Assembly: GCF_000730605.1 (NCBI RefSeq)
Contig: NZ_BBIS01000049.1
Span: forward strand, 17,225-81,224
DNA: 64,000 nt
Direction: 5' to 3'
DNA from: Pseudomonas monteilii NBRC 103158 = DSM 14164
Lineage (GTDB): Bacteria > Pseudomonadota > Gammaproteobacteria > Pseudomonadales > Pseudomonadaceae
How positions within the stretch are numbered: the first letter of the stretch is position 1; every line of letters begins with the position of its first letter. The notes beneath the pieces are model-generated. The model saw only the letters and a program-made list of their open reading frames with translations, was not told the DNA's origin and did not search any database. Shown here piece after piece: positions 8,548 to 16,552 of this stretch. A program made the translations under genes and the position numbers.

Positions 8548-11500
8548 GTGAGCGAGAGCGATGCGCAGTTCTTTGTGCGGGCGCACAATGGCTGGACTAT
8601 GTCGTTTGATCGCAAGACCCTGCGGCGCGGTCGGGACTATGCCGATGAAGGCAGAAGCGCGATCGTATCGATCCTGGGCATGACGATCCGCGCTGAGTGT
8701 ACAGGCTCAGCGGGCCGCACCTACTACCAGCGCATAACCCTGGACATGACTGAAGATGGCCTGGAATGCGAGGGCAGTTGCACATGCCCAGTAGGTGAGA
8801 ACTGCAAGCATTGCGCCGCTGCACTTTACCTGCTGGAACAGGGCCCGGATTGCGGCGAAGGCGATCAGGACACCCTGCCTGCACCTGCCGAAACGACCCA
8901 GCACTCGCTCGACCTCCCCCCTGAACTCGCCCACTGGGTCGAAACCCTGGAAGTCCCGACCAAGCCCGCTGAACCCGCCAAGCGCAAAGGCCCCTCGCTC
9001 TACTACAAGGTCGTTAACGACCATGGCGTTTGCACGCTCAGCGTATCCAAAGGCACCCGCGAAGCCGATGGTCAGCTGAACCTGGGGCGTGCCAGCTCGC
9101 TGCCTGAAATGCTCTATTACACGCCGCGTTATGTCACAGATGAAGATCTGCGCATCCTCAGGTTGATTGACACCCTGGCCAATAATTCCAGCATGCCCAT
9201 CGCAAGACTGGAAGGTAAACAAGGTGCAGAGCTGTATGAATTCGCACTTGCCAGTGGGCGCTTGATTCATGCCGAGCAACAGTTGCCATTAATCCCTGGG
9301 CCACCCCTGCAAGCCGAGTTCCGCTGGATGAGGCTTGAGAACGGCAGCTATCGCGGTTCGTGGCACAATGACGAGCGGATGCATGACGTGGCACTGCCGC
9401 TCGACCCGCTCTACTACATCGATACTCAAACGGGCATGACTGGCAAGCTTGAACATGGCCTTGACCCGTTCATTGCCAGCCAACTGGCAAGCGCACCTAC
9501 GGTGCCCGAACACTTGATCATCCCCCTGAGCCACCGGTTGAATGCGCTGAATCGCCAGGTTCCAACGCCTACAAGCGTACGCAGTGAAGAGATCGACAGT
9601 ATTCAACCCAGGCCGCAAATGACGCTGGGCAGCCTCGAATTCAGCGCCTACATGCCCAAGACCGGCCGCATGCAGCGGCAGATGCAGCATCGGGCCGCAC
9701 TGGCGTTCGACTATGACGGTTTACGCGCCAGCGGCAGCGACGAAAAACCGCTGACCCGCCTGGTCGACAACACCAGCCAGCGCATCCGCCGCCAGCCGCA
9801 GGCCGAGCAGGCGCTGCGCAAGGTGCTGCGCGACCTGGGCTTCAAAGCCGCCACCCGACAAAGCAAGGCCCTGCCCGACAGCGCCGGCGAGATGTTTCAG
9901 CTGCCAGACGACGAAGCCTGGCTGCGCTTTGCCCGCGAAGGCCTGCCGCGCCTGCGCGAAGCCGGGTGGGACATCGACATCCACCGCGATTTCGCCTTCA
10001 ACCTGCAAGAGGTGGACGACTGGTACGCCACCATCGACGAAGCCCCCGGCCATGAATGGTTCGACCTGGAGCTGGGTATCGTGGTCGACGGCCAGCGCCA
10101 CAGCCTGCTGCCGATCGTACTGCAACTGCTGCGCAGTAACCCGGAATTGCTGCGCCCCAGCGAACTGGCCCGGCGCAGCGACGACGAGCACCTGCTGATC
10201 GACCTCAACCGCGGCCGCCTCGATGCTTCGGCCCTGCGCGTTGCCCTGCCCTACGGCCGCATCAAGGCCGTAATGGGCACCTTGGGCGAGCTGTACCTGC
10301 ACGAAGACTTAGCCGGCCGGTCCCTGCGCCTGGACCGCGCCGATGCCGCACGCCTGAACGAGATCGAAGGCTTGCCCCTGCACTGGGAAGGCGGCGCACA
10401 TGTGCGGGATCTGGGCCGCCGCCTGCGCGACGCCCGCGACTTGCAGGTAGCCCCGCCGACAGGGCTGCAGGCCAGCCTGCGCCCCTACCAGCAACAGGGC
10501 CTTAACTGGCTGCAGGCACTACGCGAAATGGGCACCGGCGGCATCCTGGGCGACGACATGGGCTTGGGCAAGACCCTGCAGGCCCTGGCGCACCTGCTGC
10601 TGGAAAAGCAGGCCGGGCGACTGACCGCTCCCGCCCTGGCAGTGATGCCGACCAGCCTGGTGCCCAACTGGCTGGACGAAGCCCAGCGCTTCGCCCCCGA
10701 CCTGCGCGTGCTGGCCCTGCAAGGCCCAGGGCGCAGCAAGCATTTCACCACGCTGCACGACTACGACCTGGTGCTGACCACCTACGCCCTGGTGCCACGC
10801 GACCTCGAACACCTGCGCAGCCAACCCTGGCATGTACTGGTGCTGGACGAGGCGCAAAACATCAAGAGCAGCACCAGCAAGGCCGCACTCGCCGTCTGCG
10901 AGCTGCAGGCCAACCAGCGCCTGTGCCTCACCGGCACGCCAATGGAAAACAACCTGGGCGAGCTGTGGTCGATCTTCCACTTCCTGATGCCCGGCTGGCT
11001 GGGTGACCTGAAGCGCTTCAACCAGGACTACCGTACCCCCATCGAGCGCCATGGCGACAGCGAGCGACTGGCTCACTTGGTTACACGCATTCGCCCGTTC
11101 CTGTTGCGCCGCACCAAGGAACAGGTGGCCACCGAGCTGCCTGCCAAGACCGAGATGGTGCACTGGGTGGAGCTGAGCGACGCCCAGCGCGACACCTACG
11201 AGGCCGTGCGCGTGGCGATGGACAAGAAAGTGCGCGACGAAATCGCCCGCAATGGCGCCGCCCGCAGCCAGATCGTCATCCTCGACGCCCTGCTCAAGCT
11301 GCGCCAGGTGTGCTGCGACCTGCGCCTGGTCAAGGGTGTGGAAAGCAAGGGTAACCAGGCCGACAAGGGCAAGCTGGGTGCGCTGCTGGAAATGCTCGAA
11401 GAACTGCTCAGCGAAGGGCGGCGGGTACTGTTGTTCTCGCAATTCACCTCGATGTTGGCGCTAATCGAGCAAGAACTGCAAAAGCGCAAAATCCGTTACA

Positions 11501-11892
11501 GCCTGCTGACCGGTGACACCCGCGACCGGCGCACGCCGGTACAGCAATTCCAGCAAGGTGACAGCGACGTGTTCCTGATCAGCCTCAAGGCAGGTGGTGT
11601 GGGGCTGAACCTGACGGCTGCGGACACGGTGATCCACTTCGATCCCTGGTGGAACCCGGCCAGTGAAAACCAGGCCACCGACCGCGCCTACCGCATTGGC
11701 CAGGACAAGCCGGTGTTCGTGTTCAAGCTGATTACCAGGGGTACGGTGGAAGAGAAGATCCAGTTGCTGCAACAAGAGAAGGCGGCGCTGGCGGCGAGCT
11801 TGCTGGATGGCGGGCAGGCTGGGCAATGGCGCATGGGGGATGAGGAAATCGAGGCGTTGTTTGCGCCGCTGCCGGGGAAGCGTGGGCGGTGA
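8548..11892 (+). CDS. SWIM zinc-finger SNF2-family helicase
   Basis: A 1114-residue Swi2/Snf2 ATPase. An N-terminal SWIM zinc finger (CTCPVGENCKHC, residues about 79-90) leads to a long middle region of unknown role. The motor has Walker A DDMGLGKT near residue 670, DEAQ near 767 and LCLTGTPMENN. The second RecA-like lobe carries LLFSQFTSML and DPWWNPASENQATDRAYRIGQ. Such proteins act on DNA-protein complexes, and RapA-like polymerase recycling is one precedent; the substrate here is unknown. GTG at 8548 follows the upstream stop by one base, with GGAG 7 nt before it. Confidence 0.88.
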   Translation: MSESDAQFFVRAHNGWTMSFDRKTLRRGRDYADEGRSAIVSILGMTIRAECTGSAGRTYYQRITLDMTEDGLECEGSCTCPVGENCKHCAAALYLLEQGPDCGEGDQDTLPAPAETTQHSLDLPPELAHWVETLEVPTKPAEPAKRKGPSLYYKVVNDHGVCTLSVSKGTREADGQLNLGRASSLPEMLYYTPRYVTDEDLRILRLIDTLANNSSMPIARLEGKQGAELYEFALASGRLIHAEQQLPLIPGPPLQAEFRWMRLENGSYRGSWHNDERMHDVALPLDPLYYIDTQTGMTGKLEHGLDPFIASQLASAPTVPEHLIIPLSHRLNALNRQVPTPTSVRSEEIDSIQPRPQMTLGSLEFSAYMPKTGRMQRQMQHRAALAFDYDGLRASGSDEKPLTRLVDNTSQRIRRQPQAEQALRKVLRDLGFKAATRQSKALPDSAGEMFQLPDDEAWLRFAREGLPRLREAGWDIDIHRDFAFNLQEVDDWYATIDEAPGHEWFDLELGIVVDGQRHSLLPIVLQLLRSNPELLRPSELARRSDDEHLLIDLNRGRLDASALRVALPYGRIKAVMGTLGELYLHEDLAGRSLRLDRADAARLNEIEGLPLHWEGGAHVRDLGRRLRDARDLQVAPPTGLQASLRPYQQQGLNWLQALREMGTGGILGDDMGLGKTLQALAHLLLEKQAGRLTAPALAVMPTSLVPNWLDEAQRFAPDLRVLALQGPGRSKHFTTLHDYDLVLTTYALVPRDLEHLRSQPWHVLVLDEAQNIKSSTSKAALAVCELQANQRLCLTGTPMENNLGELWSIFHFLMPGWLGDLKRFNQDYRTPIERHGDSERLAHLVTRIRPFLLRRTKEQVATELPAKTEMVHWVELSDAQRDTYEAVRVAMDKKVRDEIARNGAARSQIVILDALLKLRQVCCDLRLVKGVESKGNQADKGKLGALLEMLEELLSEGRRVLLFSQFTSMLALIEQELQKRKIRYSLLTGDTRDRRTPVQQFQQGDSDVFLISLKAGGVGLNLTAADTVIHFDPWWNPASENQATDRAYRIGQDKPVFVFKLITRGTVEEKIQLLQQEKAALAASLLDGGQAGQWRMGDEEIEALFAPLPGKRGR

Positions 11893-11932
11893 GTGTTTCG
11901 GGGCGCATGACTTGAGGGTTTTGTCGCCCGTC

Positions 11933-11964
11933 AGATCGAGCGCCGCGCGGGCGGCGCTCGATCT
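11933..11964. repeat. GC-rich palindrome, copy 2
   Basis: Perfect 13-bp arms AGATCGAGCGCCG (11933-11945) and CGGCGCTCGATCT (11952-11964) around CGCGGG. It sits between the convergent helicase and nagZ genes and could also stop transcription. It shares 28 identical bases with the copy at 2776. Confidence 0.75.
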
Positions 11965-12000
11965 CGGCAACCCCGGAAAACTCAAGACCTACGCTTCGGC

Positions 12001-13011
12001 TCAATCAACCAGCTGGGCCTCCTTCAACGCCCCCAACGCCTCCAGCCAGCGCGGCTGCTGTCGGTAATCGGTCCGCGCAAACCCCTGCCCACGCATCCGC
12101 GCAATTCGCGGCGAGGGCTTCACTTTCATCCGCTGCGCCGCACTCAGTGCAAGCTCAGCCGCCGCCCGGTCGTTACACACCAGGCCCATGTCACAGCCGG
12201 CACTCAGCGCCGCCTCGATACGGCTGGCCGCATCACCCACCACATGTGCCCCGGCCATCGACAGGTCATCACTGAAGATCACCCCGTCGAAGCCCAGCTC
12301 GCCACGCAGGATGTCCTGCAGCCAGCGCCGCGAGAAACCGGCTGGCTGGTTGTCGACCTGCGGGTAGATGACATGCGCCGGCATCACCGCTGCCAGTTGC
12401 CCGCTCAGGCGGGTGAACGGCACCAGGTCGGCCTGGCGCAGCTGCTCAAGGCTGCGCTCATCGGTAGGGATGGCCACATGCGAGTCGGCCTCGGCCCAGC
12501 CATGCCCCGGGAAATGTTTGCCACAAGCGGCCATGCCCGCCGCATTCATGCCGCGAATGAAGGCCCCGGCCAGTTGCGTGGCACGCAGCGGGTCACCCTC
12601 GAAGGCGCGGCTGCCAACCACGGCGCTACGCTGGTGGTCCAAGTCGAGCACCGGGGCAAAGCTCAGGTCCAGGCCAACCGCCAGCACCTCGGTCGCCATC
12701 AGCCAGCCGCATTGCTCGGCCAGGTACTCGGCATTGTCATTGTCGGCCAGCGCACGCATGGCTGGCAGGCGCACAAAGCCCTGACGCAGGCGCTGCACAC
12801 GGCCACCTTCCTGGTCTACCGCCAGGATCAGGTCGGGGCGAATGGCGCGGATCGACGCACACAGCTCACGCACCTGGCGCGGGCTATCGATGTTGCGGGC
12901 AAAGATGATCAGGCCAGCCACTTCGGGCTGGCGCAGCAAGTGACGGTCTTCGGCGGTCAGCCATTTACCGGCGATATCCACCATCAGGGAGCCTTGCAGG
13001 CTGACGGTCAT
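12001..13011 (-). CDS. nagZ: Beta-N-acetylhexosaminidase NagZ
   Basis: A cytoplasmic glycoside hydrolase family 3 enzyme of 336 residues that removes N-acetylglucosamine from anhydro-muropeptides during peptidoglycan recycling. In Pseudomonas this step influences AmpC induction. The catalytic His loop KHFPGHG lies near residues 163-169 and the nucleophile segment SDDLSM near residue 243. The N-terminal LAVDQEGGRVQRL is typical. It starts 10 nt after the L,D-transpeptidase stop, so both peptidoglycan genes probably share a message with psrA upstream. Confidence 0.95.
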   Translation of the reverse strand: MTVSLQGSLMVDIAGKWLTAEDRHLLRQPEVAGLIIFARNIDSPRQVRELCASIRAIRPDLILAVDQEGGRVQRLRQGFVRLPAMRALADNDNAEYLAEQCGWLMATEVLAVGLDLSFAPVLDLDHQRSAVVGSRAFEGDPLRATQLAGAFIRGMNAAGMAACGKHFPGHGWAEADSHVAIPTDERSLEQLRQADLVPFTRLSGQLAAVMPAHVIYPQVDNQPAGFSRRWLQDILRGELGFDGVIFSDDLSMAGAHVVGDAASRIEAALSAGCDMGLVCNDRAAAELALSAAQRMKVKPSPRIARMRGQGFARTDYRQQPRWLEALGALKEAQLVD

Positions 13012-13021
13012 GGGTAATCCT

Positions 13022-13546
13022 TCATTGAAGACTGAGAGAAGCCCACTGGGGGCAGGCAGCTTGTTCGATGCGCACCGGGCAATGGACCGGCACCCGCTCG
13101 AACAGGCTTAGCAAGTCGGTATTACGCAGGCGTATGCAGCCATGGGACAACGCTACGCCCATGGGTTCCGTATCCGGAGTGCCATGCAGGTAGATATAGC
13201 GGCGGAACGTGTCGACCGCACCCAGGCGGTTGACACCAGGCTCGCAGCCGCTGAGCCAGAGGATGCGGGTGAGAATCCAGTCGCGCTCGGGGTTTTGCGC
13301 GTGCAGCTCCGGCGACCACACCTCACCCGTCCAGCGCCGCCCGGCCAATACCGCATTCAGCGGCAGGCCTGCGCCAATCTTTGCCCGCACCTGATGCAGG
13401 CCGCGCGGCGTACACCCCGAACCGTTGCGCTCACCGACTCCGTTACGCGCCGTGGACACTGGCACGCGCACGCGCAACTGGCCACGGGCAAAACCGTACA
13501 GGCATTGGTCAGCAAGGGAAATGTGCAACAGATCGAGGTCGGGCAT
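13022..13546 (-). CDS. L,D-transpeptidase (YkuD) family protein
   Basis: A 174-residue protein whose C-terminal half holds the YkuD signature LSHGCIRLRNTD with the catalytic cysteine. Family members crosslink peptidoglycan stems or attach lipoproteins. There is no evident signal peptide with the ATG at 13546. An upstream extension to 13681 would add a proline-rich segment that runs toward psrA and is not believable. The lack of an export signal is odd for this family and leaves the location open. It lies between psrA and nagZ, spaced 40 and 10 nt. Confidence 0.8.
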   Translation of the reverse strand: MPDLDLLHISLADQCLYGFARGQLRVRVPVSTARNGVGERNGSGCTPRGLHQVRAKIGAGLPLNAVLAGRRWTGEVWSPELHAQNPERDWILTRILWLSGCEPGVNRLGAVDTFRRYIYLHGTPDTEPMGVALSHGCIRLRNTDLLSLFERVPVHCPVRIEQAACPQWASLSLQ

Positions 13547-13586
13547 GGGCGCTAGCTTAGCCGAAGCGCCCTGCCCCGCCCAGCCT

Positions 13587-14300
13587 TCAGGCTTTGGCGG
13601 TGGTAGCGCTGACGCTGGTCTTGGTACGCGGGCGCAACTGGGCGGTGGCCATGGCGTCATCGGTGACACCGCTATCGGCACGCATGCCGGCCGCCAGGAA
13701 CGGCACCATCAGGCGCATCACCTGCTCGATCGAGGTATTGATGCCGAAGTCGGTCTCGGCGATCGCCCGCAGGGCCTTGATACCGGACATGCTGAAGGCT
13801 GCGGCGCCGAGCATGAAGTGCACACGCCAGAACAGCTCCAGCGGTGGAATGCGTGGCGCGGCCTCGTTGACCAGCAGCATGTAGCGGCGGAATACCTTGC
13901 CGTACATGTCTTCCAGATAGCGCCGCAGGTGGCCCTGGCTCTGGCTGAAAGCCAGGCCCAGCAATCGCATGAAGATCGACAGGTCATTGTTGCTGCGAGG
14001 CTGCACCGCCAGCGCCTGCTCCACCAGCATTTCCAGCAGCTCTTCAAGGCTGGGTTTTTGTTCCGGCTTGGCCTGACGCCGCTCGAGCTCACGCTCCAGG
14101 CTGGCACAAAACGGGCCGAGGAAGCGCGAGAACACAGCCTGGATCAGCGCCTTCTTGGAGCCGAAATGATAGTTGACGGCCGCCAGGTTGACCCCGGCCT
14201 TGCTGGTAATCAGCCGCAACGAGGTTTCGGCGAACCCCCTTTCCGCGAACAGCTGCTCGGCAGCATCGAGAATGCGTTCAACGGTTTCCGATTGGGCCAT
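13587..14300 (-). CDS. psrA: TetR-family regulator PsrA
   Basis: A 237-residue TetR regulator with the helix-turn-helix ETSLRLITSKAGVNLAAVNY followed by HFGSKKALIQ. Sequence and position next to lexA identify PsrA, which in Pseudomonas responds to long-chain fatty acids, activates rpoS and represses itself and fadBA. ATG at 14300 has GGAG 5 nt upstream; the longer reading to 14393 would cross the operators. Two PsrA-type operators lie 25-51 bp upstream, which fits autoregulation. fadBA itself lies 6.5 kb away in this window. Confidence 0.93.
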   Translation of the reverse strand: MAQSETVERILDAAEQLFAERGFAETSLRLITSKAGVNLAAVNYHFGSKKALIQAVFSRFLGPFCASLERELERRQAKPEQKPSLEELLEMLVEQALAVQPRSNNDLSIFMRLLGLAFSQSQGHLRRYLEDMYGKVFRRYMLLVNEAAPRIPPLELFWRVHFMLGAAAFSMSGIKALRAIAETDFGINTSIEQVMRLMVPFLAAGMRADSGVTDDAMATAQLRPRTKTSVSATTAKA

Positions 14301-14324
14301 GACTACTCCGGGTACTCCGCCAGA

Positions 14325-14351
14325 CAAACAAGTGTTTGAAACATACGTTTC
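14325..14351. promoter_or_regulatory. Two tandem PsrA-type operators
   Basis: CAAAC-AAGT-GTTTG (14325-14338) and GAAAC-ATAC-GTTTC (14338-14351) share one base. Both match the described PsrA box (G/C)AAAC-N2-4-GTTT(G/C). Their centres are 13 bp apart, just upstream of psrA. Confidence 0.8.
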
Positions 14352-14470
14352 AGCCCCGCTTCTGTCAAGGCTCGGTGACCGGGCGGTCGCCATTTAAAAG
14401 CGCCAGACGGCCGGCTGCAAGCGCCACCTCTGCTGTTTATTGCGCCTTTTGGCTTGCAGCGCATCCAGTA

Positions 14471-14505
14471 CTGTATATAATCCCAGTCACTGTACAAAAA
14501 GACAG
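14471..14505. promoter_or_regulatory. Two LexA (SOS) boxes
   Basis: CTG-N10-CAG occurs at 14471-14486 and again at 14490-14505, spaced 19 bp. They end 10 bp before the lexA ATG. This is the standard arrangement for autorepression of lexA and co-regulation of sulA. Confidence 0.93.
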
Positions 14506-14515
14506 AGCGCTCACC

Positions 14516-15124
14516 ATGTTGAAACTGACGCCACGCCAAGCCGAAATTCTCGCGTTCATCAAACGCTGCCTGGAAGACAACGGCTTCCCGCCGACGCGCG
14601 CCGAGATCGCTCAGGAGCTGGGCTTCAAGTCGCCCAACGCCGCCGAGGAACACCTCAAGGCACTCGCCCGCAAAGGCGCCATCGAGATGACCCCGGGCGC
14701 CTCCCGTGGTATCCGCATTCCCGGCCTGGAAGCCAAAGCCGAAGAAAGCGGCCTGCCAATCATCGGCCGGGTTGCTGCCGGTGCGCCGATCCTTGCCGAA
14801 CAGCACATCGAGCAATCCTGCAACATCAGCCCCGCCTTCTTCCACCCCCAAGCCGACTATCTGTTGCGCGTACACGGCATGAGCATGAAAGACGTCGGCA
14901 TCTTCGACGGCGACCTGCTGGCGGTACACACCTGCCGCGAAGCCCGCAACGGCCAGATCGTGGTGGCCCGCATCGGCGACGAAGTAACCGTGAAGCGCTT
15001 CAAGCGTGAGGGCAGCAAGGTATGGCTGCTTGCCGAAAACCCCGAATTCGCCCCCATCGAAGTCGACCTGAAAGAACAGGAGCTGGTGATCGAGGGCTTG
15101 AGCGTCGGCGTCATTCGCCGCTGA
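14516..15124 (+). CDS. lexA: SOS repressor LexA
   Basis: A 202-residue repressor and self-cleaving protease. The winged-helix DNA-binding domain covers residues 1 to about 70 (PTRAEIAQELGFKSPNAAEE). The Ala-Gly cleavage site is in VAAGAP, the catalytic serine in HGMSMK and the lysine in VTVKRF. RecA filaments trigger cleavage after DNA damage. ATG at 14516 gives the normal MLKLTPRQ start right after two SOS boxes. sulA follows 13 nt downstream in the same operon. Confidence 0.97.
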   Translation: MLKLTPRQAEILAFIKRCLEDNGFPPTRAEIAQELGFKSPNAAEEHLKALARKGAIEMTPGASRGIRIPGLEAKAEESGLPIIGRVAAGAPILAEQHIEQSCNISPAFFHPQADYLLRVHGMSMKDVGIFDGDLLAVHTCREARNGQIVVARIGDEVTVKRFKREGSKVWLLAENPEFAPIEVDLKEQELVIEGLSVGVIRR

Positions 15125-15137
15125 TCCAGGAGGCGTC

Positions 15138-15614
15138 ATGCAGCAGTTCATTCACGCACCCGAGCAAGCCCAGTTGCCCCTGTTCGAAGCTTTTCTCGCC
15201 CAGCCCGTGCTACCGGGCCTGAAAGCCAGTGAACTGGCACGCAAGAGCAGCCAACCCGAGCTGTTCAGCGAACTGTCGCTGCGCGGCGCCCCTGGGCACT
15301 GCCAAAGCCTGCTGGCACCGGTACTGCGCGAGCTGAGCGAAGAGGACGAGGCCCGCTGGCTGACCCTGATCGCTCCGCCCTCCAGCCTGACCCAGGCCTG
15401 GTTGCGCGATGCCGGGCTCAACCGTGAACGTATTTTGCTGCTGCAACCTCGCAGCAATCAAAGCCCGCTGCAACTAGCCTGCGAGGCCTTGCGCCTTGGC
15501 CTCAGCCACACCGTGGTGAGCTGGCTGGGTAGCGTCAATGCCACTGCACGCCAACAGTTGCTACGCGCGGCCAGTGCCGGAAATGCACAAAGCCTGAACA
15601 TCCGCCTCGGCTGA
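15138..15614 (+). CDS. sulA: Cell-division inhibitor SulA
   Basis: A 158-residue protein of the SulA/ImuA-like RecA-fold family, placed directly behind lexA as in other pseudomonads. SulA binds FtsZ and blocks septation during the SOS response. The segments LTLIAPPSSLTQAWLRDAG and LLLQPRSNQSPLQLACEALR are typical. AGGAGG lies 6 nt before ATG. It is expressed from the lexA promoter. The stop codon sits inside a stem-loop. Confidence 0.9.
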   Translation: MQQFIHAPEQAQLPLFEAFLAQPVLPGLKASELARKSSQPELFSELSLRGAPGHCQSLLAPVLRELSEEDEARWLTLIAPPSSLTQAWLRDAGLNRERILLLQPRSNQSPLQLACEALRLGLSHTVVSWLGSVNATARQQLLRAASAGNAQSLNIRLG

Positions 15615-15627
15615 TGTTCAGGCTTTG
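15588..15627 (+). terminator. Stem-loop overlapping the sulA stop
   Basis: Perfect 15-bp arms CAAAGCCTGAACATC (15588-15602) and GATGTTCAGGCTTTG (15613-15627) with a 10-nt loop containing the sulA stop. It probably terminates lexA-sulA, although a T-tract is lacking. It could also protect the 3' end. Confidence 0.6.
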
Positions 15628-15664
15628 CCTGTCACTTCAAAAAGCCTGACACGTTGCTGCACCC

Positions 15665-15898
15665 TTAGTGCAGCACACGCGGCCCTTCATCACGCTCAAG
15701 CTCGCCATCCATCAGGCGACCGGCCATCTGCACGCCCACACTGAGCATGGCCTTGGCCACTTCCACATGCTGGCCCTGCAGGAACACCTTGGCGTCTTCC
15801 GAGAAATCCAGGGTTACCAGAGAGCCCTCATCCTCGGCGCGACGCAGTTCGATGCGGCCATCAGGCAACTCGACAATTTCCAGAAACGACGTAGACAT
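15665..15898 (-). CDS. Conserved hypothetical protein, 77 residues
   Basis: A small soluble acidic protein beginning MSTSFLEIVELPDGRIELRR, with no motif I can assign. The ATG at 15898 is preferred to an upstream in-frame start at 15955 that would overlap the preceding gene. It lies 50 nt downstream of the DUF6586-type gene on the same strand. I recognise it only as a protein conserved at this place in Pseudomonas; its function is unknown. Confidence 0.7.
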   Translation of the reverse strand: MSTSFLEIVELPDGRIELRRAEDEGSLVTLDFSEDAKVFLQGQHVEVAKAMLSVGVQMAGRLMDGELERDEGPRVLH

Positions 15899-15948
15899 AA
15901 ATGGCAGTTCTCCGCGAAAGGCCGCTAGTGTATCAGCCGTTGCGGCTA

Positions 15949-16464
15949 TCAGCACTCACTCAACGCATCGCGGAAACGTCTCACCAAGCCCTTGAGGTTG
16001 CTGCGCCAGCTTTCCAGCTCGGCACGCGACAGTGCAGGATGCTCGGGCTCATCGAGATTGACGGCCTGGATCAGGGGTTGGGTAACGTCAGTTTTCGGCG
16101 CCTTCTTCGCGACAGGTGGTCGGAACAAATCGGCATAAGCACCCAGCATTTGCGCCAGCCAGGTTTCGCGCTGGCGGGCGATTTCCAGTAGCTCAGCCAC
16201 TTCCGGGATGGCGATGCCGTTCAAGGCATCGTCAGCCAGGGCTTGCTCGACCGTTGCAACAACCGGCAGGCGGTAGAAGCCGCCGATCTCATAACACAGG
16301 CCCAGCAGCGCGCCGTACAGATGGAACAGCGCCGATTCGCGTTCAGCCTGCACCAGGCCTTGAGCGTTCATGGCCTGGCTTTGCTCGGCCTTGGCCATGG
16401 ACTCCAGGGCGAGGCCGGCGAAGAACAGTTTCTGGTTGGTACGGGTATACAGTTCCTGGGCCAT
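15949..16464 (-). CDS. DUF6586-family hypothetical protein
   Basis: A 171-residue, largely helical soluble protein (MAQELYTRTNQKLFFAGLAL) with no signal peptide or membrane segment. ATG at 16464 has a strong GGGAGG site upstream; the reading to 16500 is longer than needed. The family assignment to DUF6586 is from memory of Pseudomonas annotations. It sits downstream of topA on the same strand, separated by a strong hairpin. Its role is unknown. Confidence 0.7.
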   Translation of the reverse strand: MAQELYTRTNQKLFFAGLALESMAKAEQSQAMNAQGLVQAERESALFHLYGALLGLCYEIGGFYRLPVVATVEQALADDALNGIAIPEVAELLEIARQRETWLAQMLGAYADLFRPPVAKKAPKTDVTQPLIQAVNLDEPEHPALSRAELESWRSNLKGLVRRFRDALSEC

Positions 16465-16512
16465 TTCAGTGGCCTCCCTAAGGCTGCAAGGCGAATACAT
16501 GCATCATAAATG

Positions 16513-16537
16513 ATTGGGGCCGCAAAGCGGCCCCAAT
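16513..16537. terminator. Hairpin after topA
   Basis: Perfect 11-bp arms ATTGGGGCCGC (16513-16523) and GCGGCCCCAAT (16527-16537) with an AAA loop. It lies 16 nt beyond the topA stop on the minus strand. Confidence 0.75.
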
Positions 16538-16552
16538 TGCTGCACTGAAGAA

